A model generated the notes under the pieces. It saw only the letters and a program-made list of their open reading frames with translations. It was not told the DNA's origin and did no database searches. A stretch of DNA of 64,000 bases from Bacteroidota bacterium. GTDB taxonomy: Bacteria; Bacteroidota; Bacteroidia; AKYH767-A; OLB10. The position numbers and the translations under genes are program-made. This document shows, piece by piece, positions 18,263-27,642 of the stretch (position 1 is its first letter; every line of letters begins with the position of its first letter). Location of the stretch: assembly GCA_016713445.1 (NCBI GenBank), contig JADJPB010000005.1, forward strand, positions 124,001-188,000. Direction: 5' to 3'.

Positions 18263-18985
18263 TTACCTAAACAAATTATATCTCAAAACACAATAAATAG
18301 CTCTAAAACCATCCTTCCAATTTATCTTTTTCCCTTCTGCATAAGTACGACCATAATAAGAAATACCTACTTCATAAATTCGAACGTTTGGTATACGTGA
18401 AATCTTAGCGGTTACTTCGGGTTCGAAACCAAATCGACGTTCTTTTAAATCGAGCGATTGAATCATCTCTCGTCTAAACAATTTATAGCAAGTTTCCATG
18501 TCGGTGATGTTCATATTCGTGAACATATTGCTGAGCATGGTTAAAAACTTATTTCCGATAGTATGCCAGAAGAACAAAATTCGATGCGCTCTACCTCCAA
18601 TGAAACGAGAGCCATAAACTACATCTGCAAATCCATCTAGGATGGGTTGTAACAAACGATTATACTCTGCAGGATCATATTCTAAATCGGCATCTTGAAT
18701 GATAATAAAATCACCGGTAGCTTCTTTAATTCCACGATGCAAAGCGGCGCCTTTCCCCATGTTTTTGGGTTGAGAATAAACCACTAATGGAAAGTTGGGA
18801 TGTGACTGAATATATTTTTCAAGAGCTACTAGAGAATTGTCTGTTGAAAAATCATTGACGGCGATTACTTCCATTTTCATTTGTCCCAACAGCACAACTT
18901 TTCCAATTTTATCAAGGATAAGATGGATGGTTTTTGCTTCATTAAAAACTGGAATTATGATTGATAAAGTCTTTGTTTCCATCAT
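18263..18985 (-). CDS. Glycosyltransferase family 2, polyprenyl-phosphate mannosyltransferase-like
   Basis: A 240-residue GT-A enzyme resembling dolichol-phosphate mannosyltransferase (DPM1) and lacking C-terminal membrane segments. Motifs are SIIIPVFNEAKTI at the start, NDFSTDNS near residue 45, the metal-binding DADLEYDP near 97, and RRFGFEPEVTAK near 183. It would transfer a sugar from an NDP-sugar to undecaprenyl phosphate or a related lipid. It lies in a minus-strand set with the methyltransferases on either side. Confidence 0.9.
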   Translation of the reverse strand: MMETKTLSIIIPVFNEAKTIHLILDKIGKVVLLGQMKMEVIAVNDFSTDNSLVALEKYIQSHPNFPLVVYSQPKNMGKGAALHRGIKEATGDFIIIQDADLEYDPAEYNRLLQPILDGFADVVYGSRFIGGRAHRILFFWHTIGNKFLTMLSNMFTNMNITDMETCYKLFRREMIQSLDLKERRFGFEPEVTAKISRIPNVRIYEVGISYYGRTYAEGKKINWKDGFRAIYCVLRYNLFR

Positions 18986-18993
18986 TCCAAAAA

Positions 18994-19677
18994 TTAATGA
19001 TTCAAGGCATGTGAAGAAGGATTAAGATCACTTGAATTCGAATCTTTAACTTGGGAATGTTTTGCAATAAAATTTATTCCAAAAAAGAAATACTCTCTCA
19101 TGAATTTATTCTTTTTCCAAAGTTGCTGTTCCATTTCGATGGATTTTTCATAGCCAAATTTATTGAACAAAAATGGAGGGTAAGCTCTTACATACTGCAA
19201 ACTATTCATATCTATTTCTAATCCTTGCTTATTCATTTCATCTTGCCAAGTTTGAATAGATCTGATATTTTCATTTCCTAGGAGAATCGTTTTCTTTAAT
19301 CTTTCATCATAAAACTCAATTATACGCTTATTTCCTCTTTGCTTATACAGCTTTAGAGATTGAATTAAATTACTTCCATTTTCTTCAACGGCAACTATTT
19401 CACCATTGGGATAAAGATGATCAGAAATAACTTTTAGAGCATCTTGAAGTGGCTCTAAATGATGCAATGTATCCTGAACGATAATATAGTCATACTTTAC
19501 AGGCTTTATGGATGGTTTTTGTCGAATTGCCTTTTGAATATACTCTAAACGTTGACAGAAATAAGCTTTTCTAAACTCAAAACTTTTAGAATCATTATGG
19601 TATTTATAATACGACCATAAAGTTGGCTTTGCCTCTAACTCTTTGATAAATAAATTGAAGAATTCTTCTACGTTCAT
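18994..19677 (-). CDS. Methyltransferase-like protein lacking the SAM-binding core
   Basis: A 227-residue protein whose middle (YDYIIVQDTLHHLEPLQDAL, then YPNGEIVAVEENGSN) is exactly what follows motifs I and II in a class I methyltransferase. The glycine-rich motif I that should come before it is absent. The N-terminal helix region ending RQKPSIKP runs directly into VKYDYI. Either an in-frame segment of about 60-100 codons has been lost or it is a non-catalytic relative. It overlaps no neighbour and lies 8 bases before the GT2 gene. I cannot give a function. Confidence 0.65.
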   Translation of the reverse strand: MNVEEFFNLFIKELEAKPTLWSYYKYHNDSKSFEFRKAYFCQRLEYIQKAIRQKPSIKPVKYDYIIVQDTLHHLEPLQDALKVISDHLYPNGEIVAVEENGSNLIQSLKLYKQRGNKRIIEFYDERLKKTILLGNENIRSIQTWQDEMNKQGLEIDMNSLQYVRAYPPFLFNKFGYEKSIEMEQQLWKKNKFMREYFFFGINFIAKHSQVKDSNSSDLNPSSHALNH

Positions 19678-19854
19678 TAAGGAGACAAAAATACAAAGAG
19701 AGAATGTAAGTAAAGAACTTACATCTCATTCATTTCAAATTTATTGTTTATAACGCTGATAATTACCAAGTTCAAAAAATCCCATTCAGCCTTTTACTAA
19801 CTAAACTAGTATTTCTGAACCTTTTATATAGCTCTTTTTAGTCCAAAATTTGAC

Positions 19855-21001
19855 TCACTTTACATTAACCTTCTTTTCCAAATTCAGAACAGCATCAAGA
19901 AATCCCCAACCTTCTTTGATTATATTTTGTTCTGTGGCCAAGACAACAAAAACTTCGTGATCCTCAATTTGACTTTCCATATCTAAATCCCCCTACATAG
20001 GTAGCCGAACTATAATGTTCTGGATAAACTTCATTGTTATAATACCAAAAATGTGATTTAGAGAATAGATTTGAAAATCCCATATTAAATATTCCCCAAT
20101 AGAAACTATCCGCAATCACTACTATCGAAGGCTTTACTTCTCCGTTATTTTGTTCAAAATAGATTTTAGGATATCCCATCAAGGGTCCGTCCAAATAAGT
20201 CAATAAATTCAAACTACTTCCCACATCATAATCAACATCCCTTGCGCTTTTCAGTTCAATTTCATCCCATAGTGCGTGTTGCATTTTGATCCCTCTATTC
20301 ACTTCTATAAAACGAACTAACGAATCCGCTGCAAGAGTCATTGCATATTGACTCCAATGGATTCCAAATTTTGGATACAATGAATAAGATGAGTTTCCTT
20401 TTTGATTTCTAAAATAAGTTGAAAAATCAATGAAATTAATTCCTGCTTCTTTAGCCAACTGACTAAATCCTTCATAATTGGTGGGGCCTTTTTTGAAGGC
20501 ATTATATTCATCAGGAAAATATTCAGGATAAAAAGATCCTTTCCCTGAAGCCAACACTACAACTAATATCTTTCCATTTTCAGAAAGCAACCGTTGAACT
20601 TCCTTAATTTTACTCACCTGTGCTTTAATTTTTTCCCTCCCAATAAAATCAAGACCTCAATATGTCAAAATATATTCTTTTTCATAGAGATAATCTTCTT
20701 TTCCAATTACAAGATTTCGATTATGACCCTTATGAAAAATTCTGTAATCAATTTCATTATGCAATCGAACTAAATAATTTCTACATCCAAAATTTTCACG
20801 CAGATACTCTTCTTTAGGACCTTGCCAGGTACCATTCCACCATCCCGCAAAAGAAAACGCAACATCATGCTTAAGTTCAATACCACCTTTCAACTTTGGA
20901 TCTTTTACTAAACCTGTAATTCCATTAAAAGCAGGATATAATAAAAGCAACGCTCCTAGAATATACAATGACTTTTTAAAGAATATTTTCTTCTCCATCA
21001 A
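19855..21001 (-). CDS. SGNH/AlgX-like acyl-transfer partner protein, copy 1 (one in-frame TGA, one frameshift)
   Basis: A membrane-anchored extracytoplasmic SGNH-type protein related to AlgX/AlgJ, which complete O-acetylation of exported polysaccharides. It begins MMEKKIFFKKSLYILGALLL, a single N-terminal anchor. Conserved parts are VLASGKGSFYPEYFP, YPKFGIHWSQYA (His of the dyad) and VVIADSFYW (Ser). Two breaks occur. A TGA lies in frame at 20657-20659, and a run of five G at 19989-19993 should be four, after which the protein ends GDLDMESQIEDHEVF ... VLATEQN as in copy 2. It overlaps the MBOAT stop by 4 bases (ATGA). The repaired length is 381 residues. Confidence 0.8.
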
Positions 21002-22424
21002 AATCTAAAATAAATAAAAGGATTAAAACCAACAGATGTAATTGCACTGGTTGAAATTAAAAACAAAACAATTGAAATTGTTAACAACCAACCATTGTGC
21101 TTTTTATTATTAGAAGGTGGTAAATAAAAGAAATTTTCGAATCTTTTTCCGATACTCAATACTGTTATAAACGAGAACAAAAGCGCAATAACCAGATAAA
21201 CCTTACTATCGAACTCTATTAATTGTAGTGTTCCGAATTTCATCGCAAAAAGTCGTTTTAAATAAACACATGAATCGGTAAATGTTTCCAATCTAAAAAC
21301 ACCCATCCAATCAGCACAACAAAAAAGTTAATAGGAATCGTCAACCAAGCGGTGGTTCGTTCATAAATCTTCAGTAAAAAGGCCCTTTCAATAATAAGAA
21401 AGAATCCATGAAACATGCCCCAAATCAAAAAATTCCAAGATGCTCCATGCCAAAAACCAGAAGCTAAGAACACCATAAAAAGATTAAAATACAATCGTCG
21501 ATTACTTTTAACCTGGTTGCCGCCTAAAGGAATGTACAAATAATTTCGCATCCAACTACCTAAAGTGATATGCCATCTTCTCCAAAAATCAGTTATACTT
21601 TTCGAAGTATAGGGGCTATTAAAATTTTCAGGAAGTCGAAATCCCATCATTCGACTTATTCCAATTGCCATATCAGAATAACCAGAAAAATCGAAATAAA
21701 TTTGCATAGCATAAGCAAGAATTCCAACCCATGCTAGCGTTGAATTTATTGCATTCAAATCGTAACTCATTATTTGATCTGCTAAACTCCCACAAGGGTT
21801 AGCAAGTAGTACTTTTTTAGCAAGGCCCAAAGAAAACCTAGAAAAACCTGCAATTCGATTGGATGCATTGTCAATATAAAATCTACTTTTTATTTGGTCT
21901 GCGAACTCATGATAACGAACAATTGGACCTGCAATTAATTTAGGAAAAAAAATGATGTATAATTGATAATTCCAAAAATTTGGTTGAGGTTTATGAACTT
22001 TACGATAAACATCAACGACATATGTTATTGTTTCAAAAGTATAAAATGAAATACCGATGGGTAGAACCAATTTTACCCATGAAATTCCAGCAATTTTCAT
22101 CCAACCCAACACCTCATTAATATTTTCAATGAAAAAGTTAGAATACTTAAAATAGAATAAAAGACCCAGGTTAATTAGAATTGAAATTAAAAGATACAAC
22201 CGTCTATACCTAATATTCGTTGATTCGTCCATTTTTCGAACTAAAACAAAATCTAGAATTGTAGTTCCAAGAATCACAAAAATAAAACGTGGCGCGCCCC
22301 AACTATAAAATATGATACTGCTAAAAAGTAAAAATCCATTTCTAAATCGCTGAGGAATAGCGTAATACAATACTAAAAAAAGAGGGAGAAAATAAATAAG
22401 GAATACGATACTAGAGAATACCAT
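20998..22424 (-). CDS. MBOAT family membrane O-acyltransferase, copy 1 (one frame break)
   Basis: An AlgI/DltB-like polytopic membrane acyltransferase that moves an acyl group from a cytoplasmic donor across the membrane. It has the motifs FDFSGYSDMAIGISRMMGF near residue 245, FWRRWHITLGSWMRNYLYIPLGG with His285, and the catalytic-type SGFWHGASW with His326. The frame breaks at 21295-21299, where five A (fwd) must be six for GWVFFRLETF. Repaired it is 475 residues, the same as copy 2. It is translationally coupled to the SGNH gene behind it and divergent from a lipoprotein gene. Confidence 0.92.
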
Positions 22425-22525
22425 GTAGAATAAATATTTACAAATAAACGGTTGTTAGCATCATCACTTTAGATAAGCAATAATAAATATAATTAATAAA
22501 CAATCGAAACAAAATCGATCTTTCT

Positions 22526-22533
22526 TACTTTTG
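22526..22533 (+). promoter_or_regulatory. -7 element of lipoprotein gene 1
   Basis: TACTTTTG matches TAnnTTTG and ends 4 bases before the ATG at 22538, so the transcript would be leaderless. No -33 TTTG was clear at the normal spacing. Confidence 0.5.
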
Positions 22534-22537
22534 AAAT

Positions 22538-23058
22538 ATGTTAAAAAAAACCTTGATTATTTATATGCTTTGTGTCTTTCCGATTTTGACTAGTTGTTCA
22601 AATTGTAAAGTTCAATCAAATATTATTACGTGCAATTTTGATGAGTTAAAAAACTGGAATGTTTCAAATGAGGCTATTTCTAATAAATTAAGCCGAAGTG
22701 GAAAATATTCAATTTTCGTAGGGTCAGAAAGAATATATAGTTTAACATACGACGCAGATGTAAAGGAATTGCTGGCGAAGGGTTATACAAAATTGAAGGC
22801 CTCAATTTGGGCAAATACGAATCATGAGCCTCAAGAAATACAATGGGTAGCCACGATTGACAGTCCGACTGGTGGAAATTACATTTGGAAAAGCACATTT
22901 TTATCTTCCCCGAAAGAAACAGATAACAAAGGATGGAAACGAATTGAGGTAATTCTTGAAATTCCTTTAGTAGCTGAAAATGGAATTTTAAAAATATACG
23001 GATGGTCTCCAGCTCAAGAGGAAGCATTTTTGACGACTTTGAATTAACCTTTGAATAA
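22538..23058 (+). CDS. Small lipoprotein of the MBOAT-associated family, copy 1 (one frame break at the 3' end)
   Basis: An exported lipoprotein: the signal ends in PILTSCSN with Cys20 as the lipidation site. The mature part looks like a beta-sandwich (jelly-roll, carbohydrate-binding-like) domain with LKASIWANT, a GWKRIEV strand and ILKIYGW. The frame as read stops at 23047, but one T added to the five at 23027-23031 gives AFFDDFELTFE, which matches the ending of the paralogue at 27.1 kb (LIDDLELSFE) almost exactly. Repaired length 173 residues. It diverges from MBOAT copy 1. Its role is not known; binding the glycan or scaffolding the acylation pair is my inference. Confidence 0.75.
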
Positions 23059-23175
23059 TCGAATTCTATTTCAATCTTAAAAGAAAACCATTTTTTTGTT
23101 TTTTCAGAAAGTTCAAATTATCTTTTTGTATATTGATCAACGAATAGAAAAATATTTGCGAATACATAGATGGCT

Positions 23176-24477
23176 TTACTGATTAAAAAGAAGCCACTCA
23201 ACATCCATACGAATCATTCGTTCCAAAGGAATACCATTGCTGACCGATTTTTCATTCATCTTATACGACCATTCAGGAGAACCTTTTATTTTTCGAATCA
23301 TCAGAGATCGGTCCAATTCATAACGCTTTATACCATACTTAACATACGGATAAAATTCATTCACAAAATTAAATGAAAAAGTCTTTAAATTTTGTTCGGT
23401 AGAAACTATGAAAACGATATCACGAGACATTACTTCGTCAAATAAATCCAACGACTTAACATCAATATACTTCTTTTGCAATTCATCAGGCCACCCAATC
23501 AAATTATTATAATACCAAAATTGAGTGCTATCACCAAATAGCTGTTGAAAGAAGGGATAGAAACCCCAAAAACTCTGATTATAACTATCTCCTATGGATA
23601 AAAGATTTGGCTTTTTCGCAATTGGTTTCGAAAAAGAGACAATTGGATAAGAAAGTTTCCATTGATCTGGCTCACACAAAAGATTTAACTTTTCACCAAT
23701 ATCATTATCTGTATATTTTAAATCCTTTGTAGTTTCAGCTCCAGGTATAAAAGTAAATGATGGTAACGTAAATGTAGAATTAAACTCAATGTATTTTTTT
23801 AAGCTATCCATCAACAATGGGAGAAGATGACCACTCCAATGCGTTCCGTTTTTAGGATATACTGGGTATTGCAAAGTAGGTTTTATTTGCAACAACCATT
23901 TTCTGAAATCTACAACTTCACATCCTGCTTTTTGCAATGCTAAAGTGTATGCAGAATAATTATTTTGAGAAGCTTGTTGCCATTTTACTGAATCTGGAAG
24001 GTATTCGGGATACACAGAAGCTTTTCCCGGAGCAATAATAAAAACAAGGAGTTTATTATTAGCCTTAAGACTATCCTGTACCATTCGCAATTGCTGAACA
24101 TTCTTCTCGATTTCTTCTGACTTGACTAAATCCCGTCCTAGGAAAGCATCAATATACATCTGTTGATAAAGTACATCCGACTTCCCAACAGTGACACCTT
24201 CGGCTATCACATGGTTCATAAATGTAAACCGAAATGAATTATAAAAACGTATTATAAAATCGCGACTGGGAATGTGATCAGAAAAATACTTCTCGATTGA
24301 AGCCTGATAAATTCCCTTCATCCAACTTTTAGTGGTTAAATAAGGCTTTGCGCTTTTATCGTAATTCCCCACTAAAGGACTTCCTACATTCTTTACATTG
24401 AACACCAATAAAATCATAGGTAGCGTCAGGAATAGAAAAATACAACATGCCAAGAAATTTGTTATTTGTTTCCCCAT
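23176..24477 (-). CDS. SGNH/AlgX-like acyl-transfer partner protein, copy 2
   Basis: An intact 433-residue relative of AlgX/AlgJ. Residues 10-28 form an N-terminal membrane anchor and the rest is extracytoplasmic. Visible features are FIIAPGKASVYPEYLP near residue 146, the His motif GTHWS at 211-215, and the nucleophile motif SIGDSYN with Ser298. The dyad motif that reads D-x-H in AlgX/AlgJ reads G-T-H here. The start codon overlaps the last base of the MBOAT stop codon, so the two are co-translated. It probably finishes acyl transfer to a surface polymer outside the inner membrane. The tail after residue 345 is longer than in copy 1. Confidence 0.88.
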   Translation of the reverse strand: MGKQITNFLACCIFLFLTLPMILLVFNVKNVGSPLVGNYDKSAKPYLTTKSWMKGIYQASIEKYFSDHIPSRDFIIRFYNSFRFTFMNHVIAEGVTVGKSDVLYQQMYIDAFLGRDLVKSEEIEKNVQQLRMVQDSLKANNKLLVFIIAPGKASVYPEYLPDSVKWQQASQNNYSAYTLALQKAGCEVVDFRKWLLQIKPTLQYPVYPKNGTHWSGHLLPLLMDSLKKYIEFNSTFTLPSFTFIPGAETTKDLKYTDNDIGEKLNLLCEPDQWKLSYPIVSFSKPIAKKPNLLSIGDSYNQSFWGFYPFFQQLFGDSTQFWYYNNLIGWPDELQKKYIDVKSLDLFDEVMSRDIVFIVSTEQNLKTFSFNFVNEFYPYVKYGIKRYELDRSLMIRKIKGSPEWSYKMNEKSVSNGIPLERMIRMDVEWLLFNQ

Positions 24478-25903
24478 CAGAATCTGAAATATATAAAAGG
24501 ATTAAAACCAGAAACCGACAATGCACCGGATGCCAACAACAACAACATAATAGATAGGGCAACTACACCAACTGCATGAATACTCTTATTGAACGTTTCA
24601 GGATACAACCACTTCACTAGTTTATCTTCATTAAAGAACAACGCTAGAAAAGAACATATCATGGCAATAAACATTGTGCATTTAAATTCAAGCGAAAGAA
24701 GTACAGTAGGATTAGAATGATCAAAAATGAACAATTTTTGATAAAACATCCCTGCGTAAGCTAAATCTGGAGATCGAAAGATTACCCATCCCATAATCGT
24801 AAAGAAAAATGTAATTAAAACTGCAGGAGCTTTCCCTAAAGTGTTGAGATGCTTCAACAGAAAGAGTCGATCTAAAATCAAGAAAAGACCATGATATACA
24901 CCCCAAAGGATAAAGGTCCATTCTGCCCCATGCCAGAATCCAGAAATCAGAAAACAAATTATCAAATTAGAATAAGTACGTTGCGTGGAACCTCGATTGC
25001 CTCCGAGTGAAACATATAAATAATCCTTGATCCATCTACTTAGTGACATATGCCAGCGACGCCAAAATTCCGAAATGCTTTTTGCGATATAAGGCATATT
25101 GAAATTCTCGGGGAATACAAAACCCATCATTCGCGCTAATCCAATAGCCATATCAGAATATCCAGAAAAATCAAAATAGATTTGCATGGTATATGCCAGC
25201 GCCCCTATCCATGCCGTTCCGGTTGAAAGTTCATGATCACTGAGCGAAAAGACATAATCGGCCTGTGCTCCACAAATATTTGCAATCATTACTTTTTTTG
25301 TTAGTCCGATAACAAATCGGTGAAAGCCAGTAATTATAAACTGAGATGAAATGCGTCTTTTATAATCAGAAATTTGATCTGAAATCTCGCTGAAACGGAT
25401 AATGGGCCCGGCAATAAGTTGCGGAAAAAAAAGAATATAGAGTGAATAATCTGTCAAACGTTTAAATGGAAGTTTCTTTGCTCTATACACATCTACCAAG
25501 TAACTGATTTCATGAAACGTGAAAAAAGAAATTCCAATGGGTAAGGCAACATGCAGCACTTGTAGTGGTTTACCCTCCAAGTTTCCAATCAGGAAATTCA
25601 AATTCTCGATAAAAAAATTGAAATACTTAAAATAAAGTAATGCCAATACATTAATTGTAACACCGAAAGCTAGAAACCGTTTCCTTATTCTTCCTTCGGA
25701 AGAATGAATTTTTTTAGCGATAAAAAAGTCGATCAACATAGCAGCCAATACAACAAATATATATTGGGGAGCTCCCCACGCATAAAACAAAATACTAACG
25801 ACTACGATCCATAAATTCCTAAGGTGTCCAGATAAGAGGTAATATACCAAATATTCACTCCTCTTGAGTTAAAAAATATTGAGTAATATTCGATATGCTT
25901 CAT
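24477..25903 (-). CDS. MBOAT family membrane O-acyltransferase, copy 2 (frame break near the N-terminus)
   Basis: AlgI/DltB-like acyltransferase with FDFSGYSDMAIGLARMMGF, FWRRWHMSLSRWIKDYLY and SGFWHGAEWTF, including both conserved His. The clean frame starts at a TTG at 25850, which lacks the first membrane helix. An ATG at 25903, overlapping the TGA of the lipoprotein gene, reads MKHIEYYSIFFNS, containing the FNS typical of MBOAT N-termini. It connects to EYLVYYLLSG if one base is missing between 25851 and 25866. That repair yields 475 residues, equal to copy 1. The gene is the middle member of lipoprotein-MBOAT-SGNH. Confidence 0.88.
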
Positions 25904-26444
25904 CACTCCATCTTAATCAACATATCGTCACAAAAAACAGTGTTCTTTGCAGCATTCATACAAAAGGTTCTAATATAGTTCTCCTTGTTTTGCGCAAAGG
26001 CACTATCTACTTTGAACTCATGAACGTACTTGGCCCATTCACCTTTATTTAGTGCTGAAATAGTAAGTTGTTTACTTTCCACATTCAATACATTCCTAAT
26101 TGAATCTCTGAATTCAATGATCAAGGCCGGTAATACATCCAAGCTATCGGACCGTAACCATACTGAAACGATCACCTTTGAAACTGTAAAACCATCTTCG
26201 AGTTCTTTAAGCTGAATATTAAAAGTTGGTGAATATGGGAATTGTTCGTTCAGCAAGCAGGATGTTTGGCCTGAAATTGCGTACTCATCTTTGAAAATAT
26301 TTGCAGGAAGATTATCCGTCCACACATAACTATATTCTAAATTATTAAAAAACACAGGTGGTTTATTTGAAAAGGGCTTTTACATGCCGACAACAGAAAG
26401 CACAAATACAAAATAAACTTTTTTCTGCTCTCTGATAATATCAT
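25903..26444 (-). CDS. Small lipoprotein of the MBOAT-associated family, copy 2 (one frame break)
   Basis: From the ATG at 26444 the protein begins with a lipoprotein signal (KKFILYLCFLLSACKS, Cys in LSAC). It enters the downstream frame, NNLEYSYVWTDNLPAN, once a T is added to the four at 26370-26373 (A run on the + strand). The mature domain has the same plan as copies 1 and 3: VSVWLRSDS, GEWAKYVHEF and the ending NTVFCDDMLIKME. Repaired length 180 residues. Its stop overlaps the MBOAT start as TGATG, so it is the first gene of a three-gene acylation operon. The function is unknown. Confidence 0.75.
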
Positions 26445-26996
26445 GATTACAAGTTAATGCAAATATGTACGAAGATAAAGAAAAAAACAAACCAAAATTT
26501 CGGTCCTCATTTCGTCCACAAACATCTCCGCTCTTCAGCCTTTACTATTTCTCCCAGTAAGTACATTAAATAATCAATTCATAAATTCTAAGTCTGAACA
26601 AAGTTTGGGAATTTCGTGCTTAGCAAAATTTTTCATAACCATCACTTATCTCTTTATTCTAGAAAGTATTATATGCCTCGAATTCATATTTAAATATTTC
26701 CACTATTTAATAATGCGATCGAGAGGCGAAGATATTCTTCAGAAAAACAATTTTTAAAAGCTGAATGAAAATCATTAGCGATACGAAGGGCTTACTTTTG
26801 TGCTTCTTTGGTACCGCCATATAATCTTAAATTGGTCGTTTTAACAGATAAAAATTAAAAGAATAACTTACTGCTCATCTCCCTTCCCAAATCTTATTGT
26901 AACCTTCAATCGTTTAATTATATAATTGTTATAACCGTGCAATATAAATTTTAAATCTCGCAATTTTTCACACAAACTGATGTATTTCAATACTAT
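26445..26996. other. AT-rich intergenic region without a recognisable gene
   Basis: This is most of a 640-base gap between divergent lipoprotein genes. I see no convincing ORF, RNA gene or repeat. It probably holds the regulatory regions of both genes; the only clear promoter faces right at 27007. Confidence 0.6.
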
Positions 26997-27006
26997 ACAG
27001 TAATTA

Positions 27007-27037
27007 TTTGCACATCATAAAATTTGAAATACTTTTG
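27007..27037 (+). promoter_or_regulatory. Promoter of lipoprotein gene 3
   Basis: TTTG (27007-27010), a 19-base spacer, then TACTTTTG with C (27030-27037), 50 bases before the ATG. A very good Bacteroidota-type promoter. Confidence 0.75.
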
Positions 27038-27087
27038 CGTTAAATTGGCCAAACGCACTGTGTAAGTCAAAGAAAGAAATCTATCCA

Positions 27088-27615
27088 ATGAAAATGAAAA
27101 AATTATCGAACTTATTTCTTATCACTGCACTTCTTTTCGGAGTTCAAGCCTGCAAAGAGGAAGCGACCATTAATCCAACTTACAATATTAGTTTTGATGA
27201 TATCAGTGGTTATACTAAAGACCCTTCCATTATAAATAATACAGTTTCGCATTCAGGATTAAACTGTGTGCAAATAAATAAAGACATGATTTACGGTTCA
27301 ACTTTTTCGAAAAAGCTCGGTTCAATTTCTGCAACGCCTATCAATCTCGTTAAAATGAAAGTATGGGTACGCTTGAGTTCTTCAGATGGATATGTGAAAA
27401 TAGTATGTTCTGTTGAGAATGATTCTTCAAAAAGTTTCTATTGGAATGCACTGGATTCAAAATCATTTAATCTGAAAAATGGTGAGTGGACAGAAATTAA
27501 TGGGGAGTTTAACATTAAAGCTCATAATAATCCTAATCATCTTCTGAAAATTTATCCTTTACATCAGGAAGGTGAAATGATATTAATTGATGATCTCGAG
27601 CTTTCTTTCGAATAA
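27088..27615 (+). CDS. Small lipoprotein of the MBOAT-associated family, copy 3
   Basis: An intact 175-residue member that shows the family layout: lipoprotein signal (LLFGVQAC, Cys22), then ISFDDISGY, a WVRLSSSDGYVKI strand, GEWTEINGEF, LLKIYPL and the acidic end ILIDDLELSFE. The pattern suggests a jelly-roll fold such as carbohydrate-binding modules, but I recognise no named family. It converges with the DUF2079 gene and is not directly next to an MBOAT gene. With copies 1 and 2 it makes three relatives within 5 kb. Confidence 0.8.
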   Translation: MKMKKLSNLFLITALLFGVQACKEEATINPTYNISFDDISGYTKDPSIINNTVSHSGLNCVQINKDMIYGSTFSKKLGSISATPINLVKMKVWVRLSSSDGYVKIVCSVENDSSKSFYWNALDSKSFNLKNGEWTEINGEFNIKAHNNPNHLLKIYPLHQEGEMILIDDLELSFE

Positions 27616-27642
27616 GCGAAAATATCAACTCCATTAGCAGGC

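Noticed and set aside
20657..20659. TGA read as a sense codon (alternative code)
   Set aside because: Both MBOAT genes and the methyltransferase ending at 46261 stop at TGA in the expected place.
22680..23027. Minus-strand ORF opposite lipoprotein gene 1
   Set aside because: The plus-strand frame has a lipoprotein signal and two paralogues; the antisense frame has neither.
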